This document shows positions 34,834 to 47,200 of a stretch of DNA of 64,000 nt, piece after piece (within the stretch, counting starts at the first letter, position 1; each line of letters opens with the position of its first letter). The notes under the pieces are model-generated. The model was not told where the DNA came from, searched no databases, and was given only the letters and a program-made list of their open reading frames with translations. The DNA is taken from positions 55,133,249 to 55,197,248 of the forward strand of contig OZ038423.1 in assembly GCA_964036155.1 (NCBI GenBank). Direction: 5' to 3'. Source of the DNA: Diploscapter coronatus (Eukaryota > Nematoda > Chromadorea > Rhabditida > Rhabditidae). The position numbers and the translations under genes are program-made.

Positions 34834-36891
34834 AGAGAAGAGACTGCAATGCGTGTGTCGGTGTGCTGTATTGTGGACAGTCGCTCTCTGCTGACTGCAG
34901 GCTGCGCCACGCGTCCTCTCCCTTCCCTTCACCTTTCTGCATTCTTCTCCCCTCCCCTCCTTTCTTCCCCGCATATTCCGAGGCCCAGGCCTAAAATCAG
35001 CCGTTGTGTGTTTGGTTGTCTGTTTCTGTTTGATGCAGCGGCCTGCACAGCTTCTGCTGCAACCTTTCAGCCTTCAACATTCCCTTCTTTTTCTTCTTTT
35101 TGTCATCTGGCCTGCAGCAAATCGAATCCTCCCCTATTTTCCCAATTACTTGCTCCCTTTCTGTTCTGTTTTGTTCGATTTCCTGCAATCACCTGTTCCG
35201 CCGCATTCCCAATCTCATACTTTCCCCATTTCGTTATCAAATGCTAGTTGTTATTAGTGCCGCTTTAGCCTCTTTGCACATTCTGCAATTCGTATATTAA
35301 TTCATTCTTCGCGCTTCTGCAAACATATTCAGCTCCTACTCGAGTATTTTTTCGAGGATTAATTTCCCTTGCCCTATTGTCCATTTAGAGGTGTCTATAT
35401 TTGCCTTCTCTTAATTTACTATCCTTGCAGCTTTACTTCTAGCTATTTTTAATTATAAAAATCATCGTCATGTTTTCGCGAGTCGTCTTTTGTGATTCTG
35501 ATTTCGAATTCTCGAATCTCTAAATGTGCCCTCTCGAAATTAGCCGGTCGACCTATTTTGGCGATGCATCAATTGATGCAATTACGCAGTGCAGCGCAAC
35601 AGGAAACGTGCAAAACTCTTCGACATTTTGCTGATGGCTAATGTTCCTTTCCTTGCTTAGATTTTGGCTCAACTCAAGGCATTAATTGGCTCAGATGATT
35701 AGTCGATTATGTGCCCTGTTTCGATGCAACTACAAACACCCAGCAGTAATTTGAGATGTGCGCTTTTGCAAGCTAATGCCAATGATTAGATATCATGCCA
35801 CCTTTTTCCTCCATTTCGGTAACCCCTTCCTCAACTTCTTCCTCGTCTTTAATATCCTCGAGCCGTGGGAACTAGAACTAATCCTTTTGCAAAGTCGAGA
35901 ATCTCCCTATTTTTACCGCAAATCTCTAAAAGTCCAACAAAACGCATCTTTGGATAACTGCGTTGTTCTATGCGATTTCTCTGACCAATCGGGATTCGAC
36001 GCGATTTGCTGCAATAATTCCACGATATAAGCTGCTCAGCTCAATCGGAAATTAATATGAAAGCTGGATGATCGAGTTATAAAGGCGATAAAGAAGGAAG
36101 TGCAAAAGGATGTGGTGGGAACGGGCAGGAACGGCGCATCCCTAGTCTGGAGAGTGCAGATCATAGTCGTATCCTTCTTCGTTCATTCGGAAATTGCTGC
36201 TGGAGCAGCGAATTCGAGGAATAGTCCAATCCTCGATGGTCTTTTCTTTTCATTCTTATCAGCTGTCCTCTCGCACCATTCTCCATTCTCATTCCATCAC
36301 CCTCCAAGAATTGCTAGTGCTCTTATCAGCTGGCAATAATCTTCACTTTCTGGGGCAATTCGCTGATTCTCGCCGTCTTCTTCGCCAATTTGTTTCGTGT
36401 TCACATTCAATTGCCATTTGCATCTTCCTATTTTGTGCATTTTCAAGTAACCCCGGGGCGGCGTCGCCAAACGAGAAGCCGGGTGGGCAGCACTAATCGA
36501 GAAGAACGGGTAGGGTGATGCTGGAAATCTATCGTATGATTCATCAGCTTTTTTTTCTTTTACTTTTGTTAACTTCATCGATGATGTCATCAAGGCTTAT
36601 ATGTATAGGGTTAAGGATCGGATTTTTGATAGGCAATATGTTGCTTCAAAGTGATCAGCTCGTCAAGTAGTACTGTTTGGTCTGTTGACCTTACATGACC
36701 TACCCTAGCCTATCATTGTTAAAAAAAAGTTGTATAAGGTTTAGAAGAAGTCCTTTCTTTTTCCATCCTTTATTACTGCTACCAAGCCCAGAATCTGGTG
36801 AAGTTTTCAAATGATGGTAACAGCTAATGAATTATGCTAGAAATCGATGGAGATGAGATGAAAGATAAGAATGGATTGGATTGCAGGAAGG

Positions 36892-38870
36892 ATGGTCCGA
36901 TCAGAGAGTGCAGATGAGGAGATGATGGTGAATGTGGACGACGAGGACTGGAAAATGGGAGACGTCAAACAGAGACATCAACAAATGATGGCTACTGCAA
37001 ATGAGGCACATAGACACTCCAATAGGTAAACAATAGGACATAGGGCAGCAGAAGAGACTATTCTTGCATACAACAATCAGACTAGAGATTTTCGCGGTAA
37101 TTCCTGACAATGCGGCTTAAATCTATTCTTCTCACTATTGCGCTAATTTTTTTTTTTACAGCTAACACATAGGCAAAATGAATTACGTTTTCTTCTTAAA
37201 ATGTTCACACATTCATATATCATGGATTTGAAGAGAAAATTTTTAAAATGATTTTCATTTATCAACGCTATTCGCTTCGAAATTCAATGCGCTTTCAAGA
37301 AAGCAAAAAGTGCAATGTAGACTTAACGATATTCTTCTTTGGGACAATCATTATAGTTGTATCTTCACTCTAGGATATTTGAAATTCATTTTGAACGAGA
37401 AAAGATCATGACAGTTCGAATTCAGTTTGAGTAGCCTTGTTTTAATACGCAGTACCCATATGTTGTTTTGAAGTTTTCTTTTTGACAATTTTATGGAAGG
37501 CGGGAAAGCAGAGAAGAGGAAGAAAGGGAAAGGGTTAGATGTGAACACATGCCGAGGTTAAATGAACAGCTGACAGAAGAAAAACTAAGAGGAAGAAGAA
37601 GGGAAAGGATGGCGTGAGAAGCAAAGGAGGAGGACAGGGTAGGAGGCAGACTCGTCAACTGATTGGGAGATCATTCTAGACGTGGAACATCATACAAACG
37701 AGCGCAAAAAGATAGGCATTTCCGGAAAAGAATACCTCCTCGTCATTAGGTCGTTGAACTCGATAAAATTAGATATTTCTTGGGCAAGCTTACTTCTTTA
37801 AAAAGCCTTTCCAAGTTTTAGTTCAATTCTAAAAGATAACTATTGTGCAGAATTTAGAAAAAAAAAGATCAATTTTTATCTGAAGCGCATCCAATTTAGA
37901 AATTTTGATATATTTCGTCTCTTCATGTACTAGGACAAAAATCTCGAGTCAATTGAAAAGCAATGATACTACGACAAATATTCTAGACCACCATCTCGTC
38001 ATGCGTCTTCACTTTCGCCGACATCGACTGATCCCGATCGAAAGTTGCGAAGACAAATCGCTAATTGCAACGAGAGGAGGCGAATGCAGTCGATCAACGC
38101 GGGATTCCAATCGCTCAGAGCTCTGCTGCCTAGGAAGGTAGGAAGGAAAGGCACGTTAGCAGAATGAATAGGAACATTTGCAGGAGGGAGAGAAACTGTC
38201 GAAGGCAGCCATTCTCCAACAGACAGCCGATCTGATTCATCACTTGCAGAATGAAAGAACGCGACTGCTCTGTGACAGGGAAGGGGCTGGTGGGAAGAAG
38301 GCCAGAACTGAATGTAAGGATAGAATAAAAATGAAGGAATTATTCGATAGTTATAGACGCCGTTGAAGATGAGAGCAGTCGAGAAGTGATCGATCGACTG
38401 CAATGTGCTCTGGAGAGGGAACGAGCTGCTAGAGTCTATTTGGAACAGCAACTCAACCAGCTGAAGGAGAGTTATGCTCAGACACAGACGTTGTCGCCTA
38501 GTACCAACAACAATAGCGTAAGTTATTCGAAACGAAACGAAGCCCAATGGAAACTTTATAGGGATCTGGGAGTCCACGAGAGGCCTCGGTGATTCGTCCG
38601 ACTCCACTCACCCCGATCTCCGTGGATGTGAGCGGTCATTTGCCCGCGGTCGTCACCCTGTCCTCTCCCCAGCCTCTGCTCGGCTCTGCAGCCGCATCTG
38701 TGTTGTCTTCTCGTCATTCCTCTGCGTTCACTTCGTCAGCTCCCTACCCCAATTCCAAGGCCAGTTCCAATGGTCCTTCAGCGAACGCAAATCGCTCTCT
38801 CCAGACCATCCTCGATGCGATCCGCATTCTGGAAAGCCCACTAACGGCTCAGGCTCCTCTGGTCAGGTGA
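36892..38870 (+). CDS. hlh-11: AP-4 family bHLH leucine-zipper transcription factor
   Basis: AP-4 (TFAP4) binds CAGCTG E-boxes as a homodimer in the nucleus. Exons: 36892-37025, 37987-38137, 38184-38313, 38357-38517, 38562-38870 (TGA). All in frame, 294 residues. The basic region and helix 1 (RRQIANCNERRRMQSINAGF) and helix 2 (EGEKLSKAAILQQTADLIHH) match AP-4 almost residue for residue; a zipper (LQNERTRLL) follows. A second heptad region (VIDRLQCALERERAARVYLE) and an S/P/T-rich C-terminal half come next, ending in LQTILDAIRILES, which resembles the short conserved AP-4 tail. Start ATG 36892 follows TTGCAG by 5 bases. Several CAGCTG sites upstream and in intron 1 fit possible autoregulation. 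Confidence 0.95.
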
Positions 38871-41262
38871 TCTAATCACCGTCAGCCATGCAGTCATCCA
38901 TCCATCCACCGGTGTCCCCCTCTCGAATCTGCGATGATCCCCCCAAACCCCCATTCATGTTTACGTTGTTATCGTAGAGAAGATTTCCTTATTTCTAGAT
39001 AAAGATGCAGCCATCAGTAATTGTTATCCCGTTTTATCCTCCTTTCTGTCGTCCTTCCCCTCTAATCTATCTCTCTTCGCTTATCACTTTCCTTTTTTTT
39101 CTAGCGAACAGTCTTTTTCTAACTTCTCAATTCTAGATGAATTCCATTAATTTTGTTTTTAGATAGTAGAATTTTACGTAAGATTTTAGTAAGCAAGCAC
39201 ACATTGTTGGGACAGAGGCTAGAGTTATAAATTGAAAAAAAAAACAATATTTGTCTATCAATTGGAGGCATCTTCTAATCCTGATTCTAAAATGGGCACA
39301 ATAATCCTGAAAGTTGCAGCCAAATATGGTAATTTATCAATATTCTATAAGTTGTTAGGGCAACAAAAGAAAAAAATAGGCTAGGCTCCTATTTTTAGCC
39401 AAATATTTCTTTGCATTTTTGTGACAATAATTTTTATTTTTTCTTCTATTTTCAAGACATAGATGATCACTGCTATACACGTGGAAAACTCGCGAGAACA
39501 CTCTAGAATCTGTCCTTTCAGTGTCATATTTTCTTCGTTTCCAGCCATGCAGTCACTTCTTTTCCTTTTTCATTTGTTGTTTCTTTCCCGATCACTGCCG
39601 CCCTTTCCAAACCCCGCCCCTCTCGTTCGATCGCTCGGTGTCTCGTTCCATTTCTGTGCGAGCCGCTATGCGCGCGTCCCTAGCACGTCTTTTGTTATCA
39701 TTCTCATTCAATATTCAATCATATGCTCTTCCAATTAAAGTCTATTTTCCATTTTAAAGTTCAAATCTCATTTTATCTCAGACGTTCAATTGTTTATGGT
39801 CTTATATCGCTTCGTTGACGGATTTTCCCCTAGCTCTTGTATACGTTAGCCTCTAGGCTAGGATTAAGCAGACGAGGATAACCATTTTATTATCCCTTAA
39901 ATTAATAACTCTATTAATCACTTTTTGGTAGATTTTCAGCAATTCAGAGAATTGTTTTTGTAATAGCTTTATAAGGATTTTAAGCTAGCGAAAAAAACTC
40001 GAAAAACAATGAGTAGAAAATGATGAAATGCCAGGCCAAATATGGATTTTCTAGTGAATTTACGATTTTTGTCAGTTTGTTTAACTATTTTAGCCCAGGC
40101 ATTATCGGCAGCTCCGTTCCGTTGTTGAACACCAATTGTTCCTCATTTCCCTCCACCTTTCCATTTTTCTGGTTTACTTTTATTTTTTATTGTTGTTCAC
40201 TAAAACTGGCACTGAATTTGTCATGCGTTCTGCATTTAGCGCAAGTCTTTCCCGCACATTTATTAAAATGTGAAAGTTTATGCAATGATTACACCAAGAG
40301 GATGAGAAGATCAGGCTAAACCATCATGAAATTTATTTATTGATGTTTCTTTATCCAAATTTAAATTTATCGAAAATCAGTTCAAAATTGATTGATATCC
40401 GACAAATTTAAAGTTGGATTGAGGAAACTCAATTAACTCAAATATCCAACACAAAAATCGCGAAAAGTGCAGGATGCTGCACAAATAGCCAAGTTCGTCG
40501 TTATATTTTAACCAAATTTTATGTTTAGCGCGGTTTTGTGCTTCGAATTTATCATTACTCTTCTCGACCAGCTTATACTGCAATTTTACAAATACACCAT
40601 TACATTTTATCATTATCCACCACTCATTATTCTTTTCAAGCACCTTTGTTGTTATTTCTAATCTTCAAAGTTTATAATTACTCAAATTATTCGATTTTCG
40701 ACAAGTCATGTGGCACCATCCCTTCCCTATATCCGATGATTTTATTTTAAATTTTAAAGTTAAAGTTATTGTTAAATTTGTTTTTATTCAACGTCGTTTT
40801 ACTTTTATTCGAGTTTATTTAAATAAATTTATGGGTGCGTTAATTCAAGTTGTTTTTATTGCAAAAAATAGTGCAAGAAGCGTTTGACAAACTTTGAATA
40901 AATAACCCGTAACTTACATAGCTGAATGGAATTTTGTCATAAATTATGCATAACTGGTTTATCACTGCTTACTACTACTAGGTGATTGAATCGGAGCGGG
41001 TCGTTTTAGTTGCGATAGAACACGACCGCTAGATCGAGGCCGCTAAATTTTCAGTGAGCTTTATCTTTGCTGTTTAGGATGTTTTCATATTTTGACATCA
41101 TGATAACTTCCAGCAAATTTACTTTAAAATTGCTTTCGACTGAGACGATGTAAAGAATTATATGTTGGAGACTATTTGTATTTCTGGCATAAGCCCTTTC
41201 TCTCTGTGATACAAGTCGTCTCCAGTACAAATATATTATCCCATCTTTAAAATACGAAAATT
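38871..41262. other. Convergent 3' region between hlh-11 and the SLC6 gene
   Basis: It holds the hlh-11 3' UTR and otherwise no exon chain. Pyrimidine-rich stretches at 39030-39120 and 39510-39680 give open frames without domain or splice support. Nothing else was recognised. Confidence 0.45.
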
Positions 41263-44200
41263 TCAGGCATGACAAGAAGTGAAAAAGTTAATTAGGTTTA
41301 GATTAAAAAGCAGTAAAAGTTGACCGACCTTATTATCATCGATGACAATAGAACTAAGTGACCGTTGTCTGGGAATGTCGACGGGAGTGATCGAGATGCT
41401 GCCCATCGATGCAGCTGCTCCCCACGAGTCTTGCGAAGGGTGACGACGAACTACCGTAACCCGTTGACGACGCCTGCCTTCTAATAATGCAATTAACGAA
41501 TAAGTTGTCCTTTCAAAATCGTACTCTCAGATCCATTATCATCTTCATCGCTATTGCTACTGCATTCCACTTCTGATTCGCTTATTGATCGAATAGATTT
41601 CAGAGGTGGTTGACTCTGAAAATAATTTTTTCTTCAATTAAAGAAATTTCTGTGATAACTTTATGCATAGCCGATACGAATTTCAATTTTTATCGAGGCT
41701 AAAGATTAGTGAGGATTCAATGACGACTTCCATGCTATAGCAGCAACTCGAAAAATTCTCAACCTTACAGTTTGATTGACAAGAAAATATTCGAAAGAAG
41801 GTGATTTTTCTATTCTCTCCCAACCCGCCACATGCTATTTCGTCAAGTTGCACGTTTACAATTTTCCAAATGCCTTTCGAGCATGAAATTTTCATGGTAA
41901 ATTGATAATTCAAACCTGACAAATGGGTGGTTCGGATCTGCAGGGAGAATGTCGTCGAGGCGGACAGGGCGATGCAGGAATCGGAGGTTCTGAGTGAATT
42001 TTTCTCTTCGGCTCCTTCAAGTTTCTTTCAATCTCTTCTGCCACTTCGACTATCTTGTCGTCGACTTTTACGTCTTCCTAAAATTTTTAGGAAAAAACAT
42101 ATGCAGGAATCACTTGTGAAAAGAATGAAGATCAACTTTTTCATGATTAAAGAAGAAGACAATTTTATCTCCGTTTTTCGACATGCATCTTTGCCAAAAA
42201 TTCATACTTGTGATTTAGCAGTATGAAAATAGAATCGTTTTCGATCAAAATTTGAAAGAATGAAGTGCAAATTCAGCCAACCTCAACGACATTAGCCTGC
42301 CGAATGGGTCGAGTCCGAACTGTAACCGCATCAGAGATTAGGAATGCATTCGAGACTGGGGGAGATCCAAATAGGGCAAAGTCACCGCCCAATGTGCTCT
42401 TTTGAGAAGACATACTTTTCGATGCAAATGAGTCTACAGATTCTTGGCGGGAATTATCTATCTGCAAAACGGCGTTTTGTATAAGTATAATTGAGTTTTA
42501 GTATTGTTGCTGTTAAATACATTTTTAGAAGAAAATTTTATCGAAAATTGATGTTTTCATTACTTCATGCACTACTGCATAAGACTTCTGAATAATGAAT
42601 ATAAAAAGTTGAATAAAAGAAGAATTTATATTCAAAAAGCAAAATTTCGAAGAAGAAAAACTTATTTACCTGCCAGTCCCTGAGTCTGCCCGTCCTCCAT
42701 CCATACTGTTCCATTGGGTGAATTCGCGATTTAGACGTCGGTCCTCGAGAAACTGCATCGATGTACTGAAGAACAGAATATCGTTTGACAACAATCATCA
42801 ATAAATTATCTCACCATGTACGTGTTTTCCCTGTTAGGAACTCTCCTAGTCGATGGACGTACACTTCGTTCGACGAATTCGAACTGCTCATTGCCAACAT
42901 CGTCCTGACACCAATTGTTCGAGTCGAACAGAGATCGAGTTGTCTGAAAATTGATGTATTTAGAGCAGGGACATTGATGGGTCAAAATTTTACGACCTGG
43001 GCTCAACTCGACCCGACCCGGGGATTTCGAGTTGGGTCCGAGTCGATGTCCCTGATTTAGAGTACAGAAAAAGAGTCATAATATGAAATTAGATTACCAA
43101 AGAATGGCTGAAAATTAGGATAGTCGAAAAATTCTTTTATAATTATTCAGAATCTCTATAAAAATGTTCTAAAGAATTACATTCTTCTTCAAAAATTATA
43201 AAAATCGATTTGCTTAAAAGATACAGAATAAAAAATCAGCACCTTTCCTTCCATCCAGTTTTGTCTGATTTGAATGATCGCGATAATAGGAATGACAAGC
43301 AAAGGACCGACCATCACAACCCATGCAACTAGTTCGTAAAGAATCGGAATATCTATACCCGCAAATTTGATTCGTCTGAATATCTATAATTTTGAAAGAT
43401 CTATCTCATAAAACGACCTGTAACCGACCACAGACGCAATGAGCAGCAATGACAATATGAAAGGACACAAAACAGTCCAGGAAAATCGAATGTAAAGCCC
43501 ATTAGGGCCTAAATAACACATTTCGTAACCAAAAAACTGTCACGCTTACCGAAAATGTACATAAGTTTGTGTTTGAATTTAGAAGATCGTGAAGTGTATT
43601 GAGGAATTCGGAGCATCGTTGAAATGTCCTTCAGGAACTTGTTGACGCCTAAAATTTCAATTGATCGGTAAGGTTAAATTATCTTATGCTTTTCATTTAA
43701 AAAATCTATATAATGAATGATATTTTTAAAGGAGTCTTCATTCTCTTCATTAATATAAAATTTTAGGAAAAATAAGAATACCATATCCATAGCAGACAAC
43801 AATCAGAGTCATCAGCGCCAGTGAGAACGAATTCCAGTTGGCGTTGAGATTCTCGATCGCGTGGAAGAGGAAAATACCACCCTAAACAGCATTCTGTTAA
43901 TGAGTTGAATCATCATTTTGAAAGGGTAAGGAGTTTTTTTTTCAAAGTTTTCATCAGCTCATTTGCATCAACATGAACTATTGTAAACATTTCTAAATTA
44001 GAAGTAACAAGTAGTATGATAGAAGACTTATCAGAGATCACATCCTTCTTTATCATCTTTTCACGCCTCCGGCATCCTTCAACCAAGCAACTGTCTAATT
44101 TTCAATATTTTTCCCAGACAAGAGAATCAAATGCTGTGTTTCGAAGACAAATTAGCTTACATAGCATACAAAACTTCAGATTGACGGGTGAATAGTCATT

Positions 44201-47200
44201 CCTGACTGATTCGATGATTCTTTATTTTCACATTTATTCTACTCGAACGAGGTTGGTACGAAGAAAAATGATCAAAAATTCAACGACTCTCTGCCAAAAT
44301 GAAAATTAACTTGGAGAAGATCGAAAAAAAGTCCCGAATTGTTGCAGAGAATGGCAACCGACAAACCCGCTGCCGGAAGAAGGAGTGGAAATGGATCAAG
44401 CGGATCAGGGAGCGAGCCGGAACTAGCGAGCACATCTCGAGCAGTCGGAATGGTCGCAGAAGGACAAGGACACAGCGAACAGACCAGTGGGAACAATGGG
44501 AGACCACCTGCTGCGGGGCCGCACCACAAACCACTCTTTACACAACATCGCAGTCCACAGGCGCAGGTAAGTCAGCAGAAGAAAGGCTGTCCAGAAAATC
44601 ACTCGGCATCTTGGATTTGATACAAAAAAAACTGCATCAAAATAATTTGAGAATGTTGCATTAATTCTTCCCTTACAAATGTTTATAACATTATTATGAC
44701 AAACCCATGAAGGAATCATCTTTAGCTTGCATGAATGATGATGAAAGTTAAGAAAAATAGCCCAGAAAGTGTGGAGATCAGTTGAAATCTACTAGTTCTG
44801 TAGAAGCGATGTTAAATCGTGATTTGTAGATGACATCGCAGAGCAGCGACTCGCCATCGCGCACGAACAGCCTCATGGAAGTGACCCACGAGTCGATGCT
44901 CTTCCCGATCGAGGCCTTCAAACAGGAATGGCAGAAGACCGACAAGGTCGTGCTCAAGCTGAGAGATGGAGTAGAGGTGGGTGGAAAGGGGTGTGAAGAG
45001 ATTTGTAGGAGAATTTAACATGAAATCATCGATAACTCGTGTTATCAATTCATCTCATAAGTTGTAGAAATGAGGTTTGATAAGGGAGCAAAATTCTTGT
45101 AGTTAGAACCCTTGAAGAAGTGAAGAGTAGTTACGGTTTTGTAGCTGATCGAGAGTCGGTCGCACCTGGCGAGCGTGAGTGAGTTCTTCCGCGTCCTCTT
45201 CGGCCACTCGTTCGTCGACTCCAAGTCAGAGGCCGTGCAGTAAGTTGGCAAACAGATAAAAATGGTTTTTTTTAGAAGTCCATGCATTTTCCCCCTTTCT
45301 ATCAACGAAACCTCGAATTTTCTATGGAGCCCAAAAGAAGACAAGAAAAGGAATATATTTCAGGCTCTACCACTTGCCGCCTCAAGATGTGATGCACTGC
45401 ATGTTCTACTCGAAGTGCATGAACGGAATGGACATCAGCCTGCGCAAAGCAGTGAGTCTGCTTGAGACGGCCGCTTTCCTCCAGCTGCAGCCCGTCATCG
45501 AACTCTTCTCCAACATCATCCTCGATCGCATCACTCCTCATGGTTAATACAGGAAATTAGATCTGAGAAAGAATAAATGAAAATGAACCTTTGCGCTGCT
45601 GGGTACTGAGCATGAAATCTAGCTTTCGCCAAATGAATTTTCGGTTTGGTTTTAACTGATCTCTGCCTTCAAGCATGAGTTTATCACTGGTAGCTGAACC
45701 AAGATTTAGAGTGTACGAAAAGTTATTTGAAAGAATACAAACTTTCACAATCCCCCACACTATGTCGTTTAAATCTAAAACATAGAAAATTTTAAATAGA
45801 AAAAGGGTTTGAATCAACTACTGTCAACCAGTCCAACTAATCCATCTCCTTGCAGACATTCTGGATGTCTACCGCCTTTCACTCGCCCATGGATTGTCAC
45901 TGGCATCGGATCTGTGGGATCTCGTGATCAGGAACTTTCACAAATTCATTCACAACCACAACCACCTGAAGATGACCGAAGTCGAGCTGATGAAAGCCCT
46001 CAATGACGCAAGACTTGCCATCGACACCAAGTATGAGATGGTCATTGCTGAGGGATATGCCATGGTTAGTCAAGAAAATATAACAGAATGAGAAACAATA
46101 GCAGATTGACAATGTCGGAACGCACGATTAGAGATAGAGCAGATGCTGTACTTCGTCATATTTCGATATTCATTCAAATCCTAGTTATTCCATCTGATAT
46201 GGCAGCTCATTCCATCTCTGACCCTCAAAGAGCGTGCCAAAGATGGCTCAAGTTGCCTTTTCAAATGAAATGGGCAATACCAAGAAGTTATGAAGTGCAA
46301 TGAAAGAGATGAAGCATTTCATCAGAAAACTTGAAGCCAAACTTCAATTTGCAGGCGCATCCAGATGCGAGCGAGCTGCGCAAATTCATGAGCAACCATC
46401 GGATGAGGCGAATCAGAAAGGGCAGCACAGCGGACGATGTCTCTTACCCCGTCTTCCAGCAGCGCATTCCACGCATGACTCTCATCTCTGTCGGTCAGTT
46501 TTCTTGAGAAGAATAACTTTAAAAGACGAAAAGGTAGACCTCTGGATGGCTATTTGGGGACATAAGTGACGCGTGAAAATACATTCTCCATTTCTCAAAT
46601 AAACAGAAAAGAAAGGGTTATGTGCTGCACGTCATGCATCGTTCAGATTACCTTCTAGAATCAGATAGGCGATAAGATCTTCATCGAAGTTCTTGCATTT
46701 CAGGAGGCTGGTCGGTCACGGGCATCACCGGCAAAGTCGAGGTCTACAACCCGCGTTCGGAAAATTGGTCCCAGTGCAAATTGCAGTCGTATATCGATAA
46801 TAAACAGAAGAAATTTTATCAATTTGACGCTGTTGCAGATTCGTCGCGCCAGAATTCGCGTACTCTCCGAGGGCCTACCAGGGAATCGTCATTTCGGGTG
46901 AGAAGCGCGTCATCATGGCTGGAGGATTCAATGGTACGACAAAAATCAAATTCCAGGAAAAATATGAGTCCTCCTATATTTACGATCGTATGATCATTGT
47001 CATATAGGCAGTATTCACCAACTGATTTATGAGTTAGAGAATGTCGATAGAAACAAAAGTATCAAATGCACGAGGCCAATTTTTTGAAAACGAAACTTCA
47101 ATTTTAAAGCGGCAAAATAATCTTGCAAATGCAATAAATTTAGCTGTTTAGGCACCGACTTCTACCAGGACACCTACCTCTACGATTTCCACACTCGAGT

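Larger units (their letters stand above)
33505..36891. promoter_or_regulatory. 5' region of the AP-4 gene: pyrimidine-rich, E-boxes, (GTCA)n
   Basis: This 3.4-kb stretch has no convincing gene. From about 34520 it becomes more GC- and CT-rich, unlike the AT-rich DNA before it, and could contain promoter and 5' UTR exons. CAGCTG E-boxes lie at 34583, 34646, 36260 and 36327, and another is in intron 1 (37567). (GTCA)n lies at 34804-34833. The splice acceptor just before the start codon (TTGCAG at 36886) shows that at least one upstream exon or a spliced leader exists. Confidence 0.45.

Noticed and set aside
34696..35247. 183-codon open frame in the AP-4 5' region
   Set aside because: Pyrimidine-rich low-complexity translation; several overlapping frames are open at once, and there are no splice or domain features.
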